Positions 40,853 to 52,233 are shown, counted from the first letter of the stretch. The stretch is DNA of 64,000 nt from Gari tellinella (GCA_922989275.2 OV277871.1:6696001-6760000); one strand, 5' to 3'. Made by a program: numbers and translations. Notes: generated by a model from the sequence alone, not told the origin.

Positions 40853-41060
40853 TCCCCCCCCCCCTCTGCCAAGAACCAACAGGAAGGCAGGTCGATGGTT
40901 TTTATCCCAAACCATGCTTCGTAGCAAATGATATTAGCCGAAATTATCTTCCTGAAATCATCCCTCATCACTACCTTATCTAATCTCATCATTATTCGGC
41001 GCTATATGACCTGTTCATTGTCTCAGTGCCGTAAACCCCAACTCACCCACCTATCCATCT
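40853..41060. repeat. Poly-C tract and dispersed repeat (25238 family)
   Basis: C-run at 40855-40864; then CCAAGAACCAACAGGAAGGC, AGCCGAAATTATCTTCC, CGGCGCTATATGACCTG and GTGCCGTAAACCCCAACTC, phrases shared with 25238-25345, 37290-37350, 50780-50920 and 52458-52510. Confidence 0.6.
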
Positions 41061-41444
41061 ATCCGATAACATACGAGCACACAGAATCGGGAGTTGGTTC
41101 TCGACAAGTTCTATGCTCCAAATACAGAATGACATTGCAAAGCGTGGGAGTGACATCAGACGCCATACATTTCAGATTAGACATATGTCGTCTTATATTT
41201 ACATTAACACATTTCTCCTGTCTGTATCAATGATTTACATGTTTGATAAGTAAATATCTTCTGTAACGACCATATAAAAAAATACTCACTGAGTGTGTCA
41301 AGGATATATGGAAGCTGCCCGCTTTTCTCGTAACCCGAACCATGCGTTGATAAATGTGGACTAGCGAGACTGGGTACCGAATCATCCCGTCTGAAATACT
41401 TGCAATGTAGCAGTAATGAGCAGCACGGAGAACCTTAATACTAT

Positions 41445-41790
41445 TAGTTATACAGTTTCCTTCACAGTGAACATTAGGATTTATTCCTGGCTGAGGTAAA
41501 TCATGTTGCCCGAGCCGTTAGGCGAGAGTTACATGATTTTACCAGCCGAAAATAAATCCTCATGTACACACTGAAAAATCTGTATAACGAATTCATTATA
41601 CTGCAGAGTTTTCACTGTTCAAACAAAATATTTCGTAATTTGTCGTGTACTGCGCTCTTATTAAACAGTAACAAAATCGCGCAAAAACAGATGATATTGA
41701 GCGTAAATGACGTAATGTTTATGACGGTTGTTACATGTATGGACACGCTCGTAGACGTCGGCGTTAAACTTTCCAAGAAAAAAATGCGAC
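41445..41790. repeat. Dispersed repeat with hairpin head (8735 family)
   Basis: CAGTTTCCTTCACAGTGAAC, GGATTTATTCCTGGCTGAGG, complement near 41541-41565, then the same downstream phrases as the copy at 8735-9270. Confidence 0.6.
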
Positions 41791-42195
41791 TGTTGAAAGA
41801 TCCAACCCCCTATTGGTTCTAAGCCGATATGAACTTAAAACGGAGGATGCACGATTGAATGCACTCAATCTTGTCGAGCCGTCTGTCGTCTTATTTTCTG
41901 CAAAGAAGGGCTCAGGGACCTGTCAGCCAATGAAAATATCTGCATTTCTACGTACCCTTTCTGCTCACAGGCTACTGGGGATCACGTCTACGGCTCGGTA
42001 TCCAATTAGAAGTAAGAAATTTACATGGCAGTATAATAATATATTTATGTCGTCCGTTTACTACATAGCCAACGTATTCATCATTTGCATCAACATGTGT
42101 TTCAGGCTTCAGACAGAAAAATAGAAAGCTCTTAACCAATACCCTATAAATACGCCTTTTTACACATTTAAGGTATTCCATTCCTGTTGAACACT
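41791..42195. other. Unassigned sequence
   Basis: No domain or splice pattern recognised in the two overlapping frames. Confidence 0.35.
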
Positions 42196-42199
42196 CACG

Positions 42200-42342
42200 A
42201 AATTGTATCACAATAAATAGTTGCTATCTATTACAAGATGATGTCTTAAAGCAGGCCTTTAAGCACATTCTGCTTTACTTTCAACCTGCTTTAAAGTAGT
42301 TACCTGTCTTCAAAACTAGAAACAGGCTATGGGGTAATGGGT
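42200..42342. mobile_element. Hx-F MITE, reverse, half
   Basis: AAAGCAGGCCTTTAAGCACATTCTGC broken by mutation, TTTACTTTCAACCTGC, AGAAACAGGCTATGGGGTAA then TGGGTTA. The far arm is missing. Confidence 0.7.
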
Positions 42343-42356
42343 TAGGTTAAGTGATA

Positions 42357-42602
42357 CAGTGGAGAATCTGTTATTCTTTCCCAATAAACGCGTTTACGCT
42401 AAAATTATTATTTCCAGTGCAAACAGTTTGGAGCCAGATCAGACGCCGGGTAACCCTGCGTCTGGTCAGGCTCCAAACTGTTTGCCACCATGATAAACAT
42501 GAATTATCAGAAATGTCCAAAAGTTGTTCTTTTCCACGTTTTAGTGCTTTGCGTTTGCGTACGTTTGCGTTTAAACGGGAAAGAATAACGTTTTCTCCAC
42601 TG
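42357..42602. mobile_element. Pal-A MITE, complete
   Basis: TA-flanked CAGTGGAGAATCTG ... CGTTTTCTCCACTG: here the two ends belong to different sub-families (TCTG left, CGTT right). Core loop CGGGTAACCCTG. Confidence 0.92.
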
Positions 42603-42771
42603 TAGCATTTATCATCAATGCCTTTGATTGTTTTGTCGTTTGTGAATGAGAAGGTAGAAAGGTTAAGTGTTTGTTGTCAATTGACAAACTTCTTATATTA
42701 AAGATAGATGTGCATTTGCTTCACACATCATGTACAAATATTATAAAGCGTTGGAGTTGAGTCTGATGTTG

Positions 42772-42836
42772 TTCTCAAGCATTTGATTGGTCAAATGTGA
42801 GCCTAGGCTAAAATCTGACCAATCAAATGCTTGAGA
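42772..42836. repeat. Short foldback
   Basis: TTCTCAAGCATTTGATTGGT ... ACCAATCAAATGCTTGAGAA, loop about 25 bp. Perfect 20-bp arms. Confidence 0.85.
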
Positions 42837-43149
42837 ACTACTTCAGACGCACACAAAAGCTTTGTTACATTGGAGCTTGGAACTATCTGACAATACTAGC
42901 GTGGGCTTGATAACCTTTTTAAGAACTAAGTCTTGTATAATTAATTGTATTTTCATGTTATTCGACTGTCGCTTCAGGGAATACGTTTCTTATTTTCTGA
43001 ACCGTACTTATATCGGTAGTCATGTTCTTGTTTTTGTAAAATATGTCACGTGGAATTAGCTAGACACTATTGTTAACAAAATATCACTGGAAGGCATGGT
43101 CACGGTCTATATAACAAGCTAGCCCTGAGACTGTTACACGGGCATTGGC

Positions 43150-43240
43150 CTGTATTTGCAAATAGTTTGGATTCTAATCAGATGCCGGACAAAAAGACGT
43201 CTGATCAGGTTGGAAACTGTTTTGACACTAAGATCGTTTA
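43150..43240. repeat. Mutated Pal core
   Basis: GCAAATAGTTTGGATTC, AATCAGATGCCGGAC, AGACGTCTGATCAGGTTGG, AAACTGTTTTGAC. Confidence 0.6.
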
Positions 43241-43341
43241 TCTGTAAATATTATACTAAGTTTATCAGCCATTGCTCATTTTCAGCAACATTTACTACCT
43301 GTTTTCAAGATGGCGATAATTTATCGACACTTGACGGGTTA

Positions 43342-43430
43342 ATGAACAGACTCAATTAAACCGAGTCTGCAATTTTCAGTATTTGCTTTGTTTTCTGTGC
43401 TTTCAAAGGATCTCTCCTTATTCAGATTTA
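43342..43430 (+). repeat. 89-bp direct repeat, copy 1
   Basis: Starts ATGAACAGACTCAATTAAAC and ends TCTCCTTATTCAGATTTA. It reads identically at 43624-43712. Start-to-start distance is 282 bp. Confidence 0.9.
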
Positions 43431-43623
43431 TATAATTCACAACAGCAGATGTTAAGTGCTTGTGTGGCGGCTGTAAAAAGTCGCCCCGTACTTCATTATC
43501 AGTGTTGTTATACTTTCTGGTCCTTTGGAATCATTGATTTCAGCGCATTTACAGTTGAAGGTTGAAGTCCGCTTAAGCCGGTGCTAGGGGGCGTGAGCAC
43601 TGTTGCATATTTCAGTATTGCTC

Positions 43624-43712
43624 ATGAACAGACTCAATTAAACCGAGTCTGCAATTTTCAGTATTTGCTTTGTTTTCTGTGCTTTCAAAGGATCTCTCCT
43701 TATTCAGATTTA
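43624..43712 (+). repeat. 89-bp direct repeat, copy 2
   Basis: Identical to 43342-43430. The 193 bp between the copies has no recognised repeat or gene. Confidence 0.9.
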
Positions 43713-43814
43713 ATATTGTTTTGTTTTGAAGATATGCTTATGTCCATAGTTATTGCACATATATTTTCATGGACAAATACAGCTGAAAAGGGCTGCTTTT
43801 TAGTTGGGTTACGA

Positions 43815-43890
43815 TTGTCAATCAGTGTTGAACGAATCAGGAACCGAGATACTGTGCGTCTGATATGATTTAAAACTGTTTGCATGTATC
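43815..43890. repeat. Half Pal core
   Basis: GTGCGTCTGATATGATTTAA then AACTGTTTGCATG: right arm only. Confidence 0.45.
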
Positions 43891-43911
43891 GGTATTCGCC
43901 GTAAGAGTTAA

Positions 43912-44141
43912 CTCATTATCCCCTGAAACTTCCAATGGACACTTCCAGTTTGCAATAAAAGATGGTCCATTTTCGACTATTTGGGGTTGTGTTTTTTTAT
44001 AATATATTACATTTTACGTACAGTGAATACCCTGATCAGAGGGCTCCTGTAGGAGTCCTCTGGTCTGTGACTTCACTGTTTGCTTAGGACAAGTGTACTC
44101 TTCACAGGTTAAATTTTGGTAAAGGACTAAGGCTCAATAAG
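43912..44141. mobile_element. Pal-G MITE
   Basis: TTAA flanks (43908-43911, 44142-44145); CTCATTATCCCCTGAAAC ... GGCTCAATAAG; core GATCAGAGGGCTCCTGTAGG. Confidence 0.88.
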
Positions 44142-44145
44142 TTAA

Positions 44146-44509
44146 AAAGACAGAAACCTTTCCCGAGGGTGATTAAAATGGTTGTAGCAATGGCATCAAA
44201 TGGATTTAACGAATCCTTTAAGATTTGATGTTTGCGAAGAAATTGGATTCAATACAAACGTCATTGTGAAATGCTATAGTAATTGTCGTAAGATTGACGC
44301 CTTATAAAACATTCAACACAGACAATAGTATTAGCTGCTGTGAAAAGTGTTTATTACAGGACGCGCAAATGCGTTACAACAACAGATTGTTTTCCATTTC
44401 ACTCCCATAATGACGTCAGAGAAAATCAAACTGCAACAATATGTAGCGTAGAAAATTGTGTCTCCTTGTTTTTCTAAAATTTGGATACTAGGCCCTTAGA
44501 TTTAACCCT
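44146..44509. other. Unassigned sequence
   Basis: No features supported. Confidence 0.35.
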
Positions 44510-44513
44510 TTAA

Positions 44514-44756
44514 CCCTTTGAACCCTAGTCCCGCTTATAGGCGTCCTTTTCAAACAGTGTACATGTGAATAGTACACTTGTCCTGTGCAAACAGTGAAGA
44601 CCCAGATCAGAGGGCTCCATAAGGAACCCTTTGATCAGGGTCTTCACTGTTTGTCATAATGCCAAACATTGACAAAAACAACCCTTAAACGTCAGAAATG
44701 GACTACACTAAAATGGAAACTGGAATTGTCCATTTAAAGTTTTAGGGAGGAAAGAG
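44514..44756. mobile_element. Pal-G MITE, reverse orientation
   Basis: TTAA flanks (44510-44513, 44757-44760); CCCTTTGAACCCTAGTCCCG ... TTTTAGGGAGGAAAGAG; core GTGAAGACCCAGATCAGAGG. Confidence 0.85.
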
Positions 44757-44760
44757 TTAA

Positions 44761-45195
44761 CCCATAACCTGTTTCTTGTTGTAAAGATCTGCCTTATTTT
44801 CAGCCTGATTTAACCCATTACCCCATTGACTGTTTTACGTTTTTAAGATAGTTGACCATTTAAAGCAGGTAGAAAGTAAAGCAGAATGTGCCTTCAGGCA
44901 CATTCTACTTTACTTTCCACCTGCTTAAGCTATTATCTGCTAGAATATCGAAGATATCTTTTATGATTCTTATTTGTGACAGTGTAAATTGGAACTATTT
45001 TCTTCAGTAGAGGGATAAATCAGAGGTGTAAAAAGACGAATTTATGGGGTAATGGGTTAAGCTACCCTCTGATAGGATATAGAAAATATTTCCTATGGTT
45101 CATGTTCAGTATTGGATACATTAAAACTACTTTCTTTAGTGGCGGGATAAGTTGGATGCGCTAAAAGGCGCTTCTATAGGGGAATGGTTTAGGAA
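44761..45195. mobile_element. Three Hx-F pieces: a scrap, one complete, one truncated
   Basis: The scrap 44761-44809 (CCCATAACCTGTTTCTTG) starts right on the previous TTAA. The complete copy is 44814-45056, with TTAA on both sides (44810-44813, 45057-45060) and the hairpin AGAATGTGCCTTCAGGCACA. A right half at 45062-45191 follows (TCTGATAGGATATAGAAAAT). Confidence 0.85.
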
Positions 45196-45365
45196 ATATT
45201 GATACAAATGTCAACAGTTTTGATCCTGTGTGCACATGTAAGAGATGTCAAGTTTTGCACTCGAGGGGTTAGAATGGCTCTTTATTGACATGTTTCGTAT
45301 GACTGTGAAACAGTTCGTTCCACTGACTGTTTGTTAATCGAAATACAGTAAAAGCTATTTATTCA

Positions 45366-45604
45366 TTTACCCCTGAGATTTCAAATAGTTGATTCAAGTT
45401 TCAAATTAGGTCTAGTCCATTTTGAAATAATTAGGGTTGTTTTTATAATATATTGCAAAATTACAAACAGTGCATACACTGAATCGGGGGTCTTTTCAAA
45501 GAACCCTCTGATCAGGGTCTGCACTGTTTGCATAATACACGTTTATTATTCATATGTCTACTGTTTGTAAATGACAAGTATATTTGTCTGTAGGGTTCAA
45601 TTTG
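45366..45604. mobile_element. Pal-G MITE, worn ends
   Basis: TTTACCCCTGAGATTTC, AAACAGTGCATACACTGAATC, GATCAGGGTCTGCACTGTTTG, ending GGGTTCAATTTG before TTAA. Confidence 0.75.
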
Positions 45605-45639
45605 TTAATAGATTTAGCAGCAAGTATGGAATTATTTTT

Positions 45640-45950
45640 AGTCAGGGACCCTCTGAGCAGGGTCTAGCCTGTTTGCATACGCTGACGTAGACACATCGAT
45701 GGGAAAAAATCAGAAACTTATATAACTCTGATTCTGTGACTTTTCTTGAGGATATGTTATATAAAGAAAACAAGAAACTGAATTCGACGGGGATAAGGCA
45801 TCGCAAGATAAGCGGTAACTTTAGCCACATCGACTATCGGGAGGGAACATAAAACATAATTGTCCCTTTGGAGCAACAGTAGAAACTATCGTTTAAAGGA
45901 GGGAGTCGTTATAGTATTGTCGTTTTAGGGAGGGATATACCATTTTCGGC
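45640..45950. repeat. Remnants of Pal-G and Pal-I
   Basis: GGGACCCTCTGAGCAGGG, TCTAGCCTGTTTGC at 45645-45678 (Pal-G right arm). GGAGGGAGTCGTTATAG and GTCGTTTTAGGGAGGG at 45899-45938 (Pal-I right arm). Confidence 0.5.
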
Positions 45951-46390
45951 TGCTTTAACTTTGAAATAACTTAATACGCATGACCCAGAAAAACCCACTG
46001 CCAATAACAGCTAGTAATTATCACTAATCCCCGTACCAAGATTTCGTTTGGGTATTTAAACATTTGAATACGGTTTTCAAAACCTTTATTTCAGCAAATT
46101 CCGCATGTCAAAAAAAGTGTGAAAGGATTAAAAGTTTACGCATGTAAAGTTCTCTAAGATATTGTATCAAATCGGTGTAATTTAGTTCCAAGCTAAATTG
46201 GATTCATAGAAATAGATTGCCAATTGGGTTTTGTCATGATTGATTTCAAAAACCATGTAGCTTTAATCCCCACATGGGTTCAGTGACTTAACACTGTTAT
46301 ATGTAAACATTTCTAATACTAATCAAATATCGCGTTTCTCGATGTCTTGCTAGGCTTCAAAAGGTTTGACATTTGAAACGATATTTCCTT
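45951..46390. other. Unassigned sequence
   Basis: No features supported. Confidence 0.35.
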
Positions 46391-46394
46391 AATA

Positions 46395-46601
46395 CAGTAA
46401 AACCCCTCTATTACGACTACTAAATTGTGTCCATTATTAGGGGTTGAGAACAGGTGACTGCTTAAAAGCAAGGTAACAGTAAAAACAGAAAGCTCCTGTA
46501 GGAGCTTTTTGTTTTACTGTCACCATGCTTTAAGCTGTCACCTGTCTTTTATACAACCGATTAGCCTTATTTTTAATGGTCGTTATAAAGAGGTTTTACT
46601 G
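46395..46601. mobile_element. Hx-H MITE, complete
   Basis: TA-flanked CAGTAAAACCCCTCTATTA ... AAGAGGTTTTACTG; hairpin CAGAAAGCTCCTGTAGGAGC. It provides the uninterrupted comparison for the split copy at 11127. Confidence 0.92.
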
Positions 46602-46616
46602 TACATTGTGCTTTAC

Positions 46617-46823
46617 ACATTCACTGCCATGGCTTCATCAATTCTAAACTTTTGCGTCTGCCTTTCTTCCTGAAACTTAAAATATAGAGATTTTGCCTCA
46701 AGAAATATTAAAATGAATGTCAAACAGTTTGGATCCTGATCAGACACCGCGTGACACGGCTTCTGACCAGGATCAAAACTGTCTGCATATAACAATTGTG
46801 CTCGGGGTAAGGCAGTGTAGGGA
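46617..46823. mobile_element. Pal-E MITE
   Basis: CATTCACTGCCATGGC ... GGGTAAGGCAGTGTAGGG; core CAAACAGTTTGGATCCTG with loop CCGCGTGACACGG. Confidence 0.8.
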
Positions 46824-47225
46824 TTAAATATTAATACAAAAATATAGTACAGACGATTATTTTTAAACAAATTATAAATGTGTCGGTGAAATGATTTATG
46901 CGAATATCATGCCTTAAAGCCAGAATACCACCCAAATTTATGTTTAAATCGCGCAATTTCTTATATAAGAACATTTTCTATGTATTAAAACTAAGCGAAA
47001 TCCGTTGTCAGGTGCCTGAAACATGCCCCCTTTCTTTAAGAAGCATACATAAATGTGCCGATTTCTTATCGAGATGGTTGGGAAAATAAGCTTTTTGATA
47101 CATAACAAATCTTCGTGTCGGCTTCCAAGAATTTCCACAAGGTCGAATAAGAGTCACGAGATCGATCCAATTTTCCTGACTTGTCTGGGTTAGTTTTATA
47201 ACAGAATAGTTCATAACCATTAAGG
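46824..47225. other. Unassigned sequence
   Basis: Overlapping short frames on both strands without recognisable domains. Confidence 0.35.
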
Positions 47226-47228
47226 TAA

Positions 47229-47447
47229 CAGTGGAGAAAACGTTATTATTTCCCGTTTAAACGCAAACGAAACGCAAACGCATCGCAATTAATACGCATA
47301 AATGGACAACCTTTAGACAATTCTGACCATTCATGTTAGTCTGAGTGGCAAACAGTTTGGTATCTGATCTGCTCCAAACTGTTTGCAATTGAAATCATGG
47401 TTTTAGCCTTAACGCGTTTATTGGGAAAGAATAAAAAATGTCCACTG
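47229..47447. mobile_element. Pal-A MITE with core deletion, reverse orientation
   Basis: CAGTGGAGAAAACG ... AAATGTCCACTG; the core is CAGTTTGG, TATCTGATCTG, CTCCAAACTG, lacking the GACGCC stem. Confidence 0.85.
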
Positions 47448-47527
47448 TAAGCAAGGTAACATCGACTTCATCGTCCTTTAGATAAGTATGGTTCCGTGCA
47501 GCACGAAACCGCTGTGCTAACTTTACT

Positions 47528-47754
47528 GATATTTTATTCTTTCCCAATAAACGCATTTGTATACAAAACTATTATTTCCATTGCAAACAGATTGGAGCCA
47601 GGTCAGACGCCGGGTAACCCGGCGTTTGATAAGGCTCCAACCTATTTGCTACTCAGATTGAAAAATAATAGTTAAAACTTCTAAAAGTAAATTTCCACAG
47701 TTTAGTGCATTGCGTTTTGCGTTTAAACGGGAAAGAAAAATGTATTCTCTACTG
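47528..47754. mobile_element. Pal-A MITE, left end lost
   Basis: TTATTCTTTCCCAATAAACG, core CAGATTGGAGCCAGGTCAG with loop CGGGTAACCCG, right end TGTATTCTCTACTG then TA. Confidence 0.85.
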
Positions 47755-47944
47755 TATACTGCGCACAATAAATACAGCTATCAATGTTTCTTGCTGGATG
47801 TAGGGAATACTCATCCCTTTTAAAGTTTTAGAATGTTCCAATCTAAAAATAACTCTGTCAAGTCAGACGAAAACGTTAAAAATGAGCTATGAAAACATCT
47901 TTACCGGGCGCAAGCCGAACGAACTCGGAAAATCTCCGTAGTTG

Positions 47945-48110
47945 ATGGGATGTCAACAAACCGATCTAAAAGTCGACTTTTTTCCACCAAATGCATGTGT
48001 TTGTCAGATTTATTGCCTCCATAACTATCGCGGATTACTTCTTTTTATATGTTTAGATTACGTATGTGCCTGAATTTTCAGGTTTAAGAAATGCGCTATT
48101 TTGGCTTACA
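47945..48110. repeat. Dispersed repeat (33117 family)
   Basis: See 33117-33275; ATGTCAACAAACCG, AAAAGTCGACTTTTTTCCAC, GTTTAGATTACGTATGTGCC. Confidence 0.6.
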
Positions 48111-49285
48111 TACTGCCTTTAAATTGGAAAATTAATCATTGACAGAGATTTGCTATAATCAGTCCTAAATAATAGAAAATGGATTAAACTTTATTGAATG
48201 TTGGAAATGAAAATTTCAGGAGGTAAATGAGATATTAATGTCTGGGTAAGTACCCGCTGCAGACCCCATCAAAGATGCATGTGATTTGTCTTGTTGTAAC
48301 ACTCGTAGTGTGTCCGAGTGTTAAACAATTTGCAGTGAGATTGAACAACAAGGTACTAGGCGTCTCGCGTGAATCCAGTGGGATTTCGGGCAAACTCGTC
48401 CAAAGCGTGCAGAAGGTGAAACAGTCCATGTCGTAGTTGCCAATGGCTTAAGGTTTTCAATGGGTAACACCTTTCGAAACGAATCCGCAAAAACTATACA
48501 CCATTTCATTCAGTATCCAATTCTACATCATTTTCCAGAGTTAAAATAATTTTGACCTCATATAACTGAATTTATGGATATTTTTGTCTTGTTACCCTAC
48601 TTTTCAAAAAACGTCCTGAAATGGCTACCCCTCTTTTTTCTTTCCGAGGATAAAAAATTACAAATATTAATAAAAAGATCAAAATTTATTCATGCATTTA
48701 TACCTAAGACATTGTTGTATACAAATAGAAGCAGAACAATTAAATATTTTGCATAATGCATTAAAAAAAATCTCTTATATTTCGGAAAAAATAATTTATG
48801 AGTCAATTTTTTCTCAAAAATCATTTTTTACGTTTAGGAAAACTGAGATTTTTACAAAAAGTAGGCAGGGGCATTCATACTGACTACACTTAAAATTATC
48901 TACCATGTCTCTAGAACAAAATAAACAAGAATTATCTTTAAAAAAGATATTCAGCGGAATGGGTGGTGGAATTCATGCTGTAGATGGGTGTGCACAATTG
49001 TATGAAATTGGTTTTGTTTCAAAGAATTGTAATATCTTGGATTGAAAAGCAAAAAATACACATTCAAGGATAACTATAACTCTGACTAAAAACCTATAAA
49101 TGTACAGAAATGCAAAACAATAATATAACCCATATCCTAGCTACTGGTAGGAGATCCTCAGATTAAACTACTGTTCTATATACAAATTGTCATAATCTTA
49201 GAATAGAAGCATGATGTCATCAGCTCAGTATTAGTAAACACTGCACTGTGTCTCACAATTAGACCAGTAGCACTGGCTACAGTTT
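48111..49285. other. AT-rich sequence without recognised features
   Basis: The longest repeat-poor stretch of the middle of the window. The short frames at 48235-48900 have no domain, start context or splice pattern. Confidence 0.4.
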
Positions 49286-49289
49286 ATCA

Positions 49290-49478
49290 GGGCTCCAGAT
49301 AAGAGGGAGTAAACTGAACAAATCTAACATTTTCTCACTCATTTCATCACCAAACCCTATGGTGTTACCATTCATTTTTATCGTCTCGAAGAGACAATTC
49401 AAATGAGTAGGACACCATAGGGTTTAATGCACAAATAAAGTTTTTTAAGTTTTGAAATAATTCTCTTATCTGGAGCCC
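49290..49478. mobile_element. Foldback MITE, GGGCTCCAGATAAGAG ends
   Basis: Terminal repeats GGGCTCCAGATAAGAG and CTCTTATCTGGAGCCC; inner ACCCTATGGTGT / ACACCATAGGGT and GTCTCGAAGAGAC. 189 bp. A related, interrupted copy is at 12629-13030. Confidence 0.85.
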
Positions 49479-49846
49479 TGGCTACTATCCAATCAGACAA
49501 TTCAGTTTCAACAGTTGCTCTTAATTCTAAATTTCTGATCAAATATGATTGGTTGAAATGTTTGTCTAAATAAAAATGTAGGTCTAAATAGATAATAGGC
49601 AGCTCCGATGAATATTTTTTTTAGGAGGGTTGACCTCATGTAACTTGAGAACAATGAAATTGTGTTTGAGAGGGGTCAACATTTGTTGGGGAAGTAAAAT
49701 CAAGGAAAATTGAAGTTTTTTGATAAAACATGCAGTCATTTGCAAATAGTTGTTGAATTCACAAAAATGTCAATTTAATAGCTACTGTCTGTTTTACAAA
49801 TTATTTTCTGCAAGATAAACAATATTCTCCAGCAATAAATGTGAAA
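49479..49846. other. Unassigned sequence
   Basis: No features supported. Confidence 0.35.
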
Positions 49847-49850
49847 AATA

Positions 49851-50059
49851 CAGTCAATCTTGTATAAAGCAACCACCTTGCGAATCAGTCTGCATACCTC
49901 TTCATTATGACACTAGACTATTTAACTCCGGGTAGAAATAGTGAAGAAAATTCCTACTGAAGCATTCTGAATTAGTTTTATCCTGCATTAAACAGACAGC
50001 TCAATACCAGACAAAATATGGGTATTCAATAGAGTGATCGCTTAATACAAGATTGACTG
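49851..50059. mobile_element. TA-flanked MITE with CAGTCAATCTTGTAT ends
   Basis: CAGTCAATCTTGTATAAAGC ... CTTAATACAAGATTGACTG, TA on both sides. 209 bp. The interior is weakly inverted. Possibly an Hx-H relative, as the ends read like the same CAGT plus 'row' design. Confidence 0.8.
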
Positions 50060-50137
50060 TAAAAGTTGACAATGATTACCAAGTTTCATAATAAACGGCT
50101 GGTATGTTGCAACCCAATAATTGCAAGAGATATTTAA

Positions 50138-50372
50138 CACTTTACTCCATAGCTTATTTTAAGTATTGAAGAGGCATGGTTGCATAAAACAGGATGCAAT
50201 TAAAGCAGGATTCATTCTGCTTTACTTCCAGTCTGCTTAAACTATGTACAGTCTGCTTAGATAAAGGGTTTTTATTATGCATATTCATGACTGTATAAAA
50301 TTAAAACTATTTACTTTCAAGAGTGAAGGAATAAATTAAATGTGTTAACATGAGTATCAATGGAGTAAAGGG
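50138..50372. mobile_element. Hx-F MITE
   Basis: TTAA then CACTTTACTCCATAGC ... AATGGAGTAAAGGG then TTGA; ATTAAAGCAGGATTCATTC arm. Confidence 0.75.
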
Positions 50373-50532
50373 TTGATTTAGGAAAACATGTTTATCATGT
50401 ACCACAGGTTTGATTTACAGTCAGACCTGTATTTAATAGGCGGTCTGTTCCTCTACCTTTGTTGTGGTTCTAGGGCATATTTGTCATAGGGAATGTTTTC
50501 ATTTTATTAGACCGAGATGATCCCCTCTGCTA

Positions 50533-50768
50533 CAGTGGAGAAAACGTATTCTTTCCTGTTTACACTCTAACGTAAAACACTAAAATGCAGATAAGGACAA
50601 TTTTTTGACAATTCTGACTTTTCATTGTTATCTGGGTGGCAAACAGTTAGAAGCCTGATCAGACGCCGTGTTTACCCGGCGTCTGATCAGGCTCCAAACT
50701 GTTTGCACTTGAAATAGTACTTTTTGCGTAAAAGCGTTTACTGGGAAAGAACAGCGTTTTCTCCACTG
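50533..50768. mobile_element. Pal-A MITE, reverse orientation
   Basis: TA-flanked CAGTGGAGAAAACG ... CGTTTTCTCCACTG; core CAAACAGTTAGAAGCCTG with loop CCGTGTTTACCCGG. Confidence 0.92.
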
Positions 50769-50779
50769 TAAGAGCTAAA

Positions 50780-50920
50780 AAGGAAGGAGGTTTGGTGGTT
50801 TTAATCCAAACAGGCTGCTTTGGAACAAATGAGATAAGCCGAAATCATCTTCCTGTAATCATTATCATATCATCTCATCATGCATCCCTCATCATTTATG
50901 GGCGCTTGTCTCGCAGATCC
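50780..50920. repeat. Dispersed repeat (25238 family)
   Basis: AAAGGAAGGAGGTTTGGTGG, AAGCCGAAATCATCTTCC, ATGGGCGCTTGTC. Confidence 0.5.
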
Positions 50921-51062
50921 TGGCAAATCTAGCTCTTCGTTGGCAGACAAAACAATTTTACCACCCGCACAATAGTTATGATCCGCTAAAACATGTTTTT
51001 CTTGTATTTGCGCACCGGCCACTCGTCGATTTGCAAACTTTTCCACTCAGGGCTCGATTTCT

Positions 51063-51158
51063 CACAGGGCCCCGACACGATTGCTTTTTGAGACAAAAAC
51101 CGTCAGAAGTATATCGATTTTTTTCTCTAAAAATAGCAATCGTGTCGGGGCCCGTGTG
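51063..51158. repeat. GC-rich foldback
   Basis: GGGCCCCGACACGATTGC ... GCAATCGTGTCGGGGCCC, loop about 45 bp. The frames on either strand mirror each other, so they are not evidence of coding. Confidence 0.85.
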
Positions 51159-51307
51159 CGCAGTCAAGCATTACCCAGCGAAGACCTTAATGCCATCTCA
51201 TGCAAATGGTACTTCTAAACATAATCAAATAGCGGTACACAGATATGCAATTTCATATGATGTTGATATCGATACTGAAATAGAAATCGGGAATAACAAA
51301 CAGACTA

Positions 51308-51513
51308 CATTAAAACCTCTATATTACGAACACAACTTTGTGTTAGTTATCCGGTGTCCAATGCAAGTGGCTGTTTAAAGAAAAAATACACAGAAAACAG
51401 AAAGCTTCTTTAGGAGGTTTTTGTTTTACATTCAGCTTGCTTTATGTTGTCTCCTGTCTTTTATGCAGTCAGTTAGTCTTCTGTTTAGTGGTCGTAATAG
51501 AGAGGTTTAACTG
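51308..51513. mobile_element. Hx-H MITE
   Basis: TA then CATTAAAACCTCTATATTA ... AGAGAGGTTTAACTG; hairpin CAGAAAGCTTC / AGGAGGTTTTTG. Confidence 0.82.
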
Positions 51514-51990
51514 TGTTGTTATGTATTTTAATTCAGTATTTGACAGTTTTAACTCAGAGTAAGAAGACAACATTGTATTTTAAATTATATAAGTAATGAC
51601 ATTGGTCATGAATTAATTATAACAAATTATGGGAAAACCTGTCTATGTTGTCTGAACTTTTTATAAATATAATACCGGTAGACTGGTTTTGCTTTTAGGG
51701 AAATCATATTGCTAGAGGAATTTCTGGGGAAACATTGACCTCCCACCACATTGCTTGGATTTGTCTATTTATTAACTGACAATTCCATGTAGATTATCAA
51801 CATAATGTTGCTAAAAAGCCCTTACTTATATTTGCGTTATACATATAAATATTTAATCCATACGAGTACCCCTTGGTGAAATATCAACGTGTTTATGACT
51901 ATAAATTCTGGTTATTTGCCTTTTCTAAAGATCACTGAAATCGTGAAAACATAAATTACAATATGTTGTTATTTAATTTCAAACATTATA
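51514..51990. other. Unassigned AT-rich sequence
   Basis: No features supported. Confidence 0.35.
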
Positions 51991-51996
51991 TTATAA

Positions 51997-52233
51997 CCCT
52001 TTCATGATCAAATTTATCGTGAGTTTTTACCCCTATACCGTTTCAATGTCGTCTGCTTCAATATTGTTGTATTGAATATCGTTTTAAAGTTAAATTTAAG
52101 GCAGCACAATTGACGTAATTTCAAAATAATTGGCAAACAGTTTTGATCCTGATCAAACACTGTGTTACGCGGCGTCTGATCAGGATCAAAACTGTTTGCA
52201 AATGCGCTTTATGACTTCATTGACAGTGAAGGG
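51997..52233. mobile_element. Pal-B MITE, reverse orientation
   Basis: CCCTTTCATGATCAAATT ... TCATTGACAGTGAAGGG then TTAA (52234-52237); core CAAACAGTTTTGATCCTG, loop CTGTGTTACGCGG. Confidence 0.88.

Noticed and set aside
43342..43712. A small LTR retrotransposon defined by the 89-bp direct repeats
   Set aside because: No TG...CA ends, primer-binding site, polypurine tract or target duplication is visible; kept only as a direct repeat.
48235..48883. Overlapping short frames on both strands as a candidate gene
   Set aside because: No domain, no splice signals in register, low-complexity Lys/Ile/Phe composition typical of AT-rich non-coding DNA.
51031..51378. A 115-codon gene with an overlapping minus-strand partner
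   Set aside because: Both frames run through a perfect inverted repeat, which makes the two strands mirror each other; the plus frame also runs into an Hx-H element.
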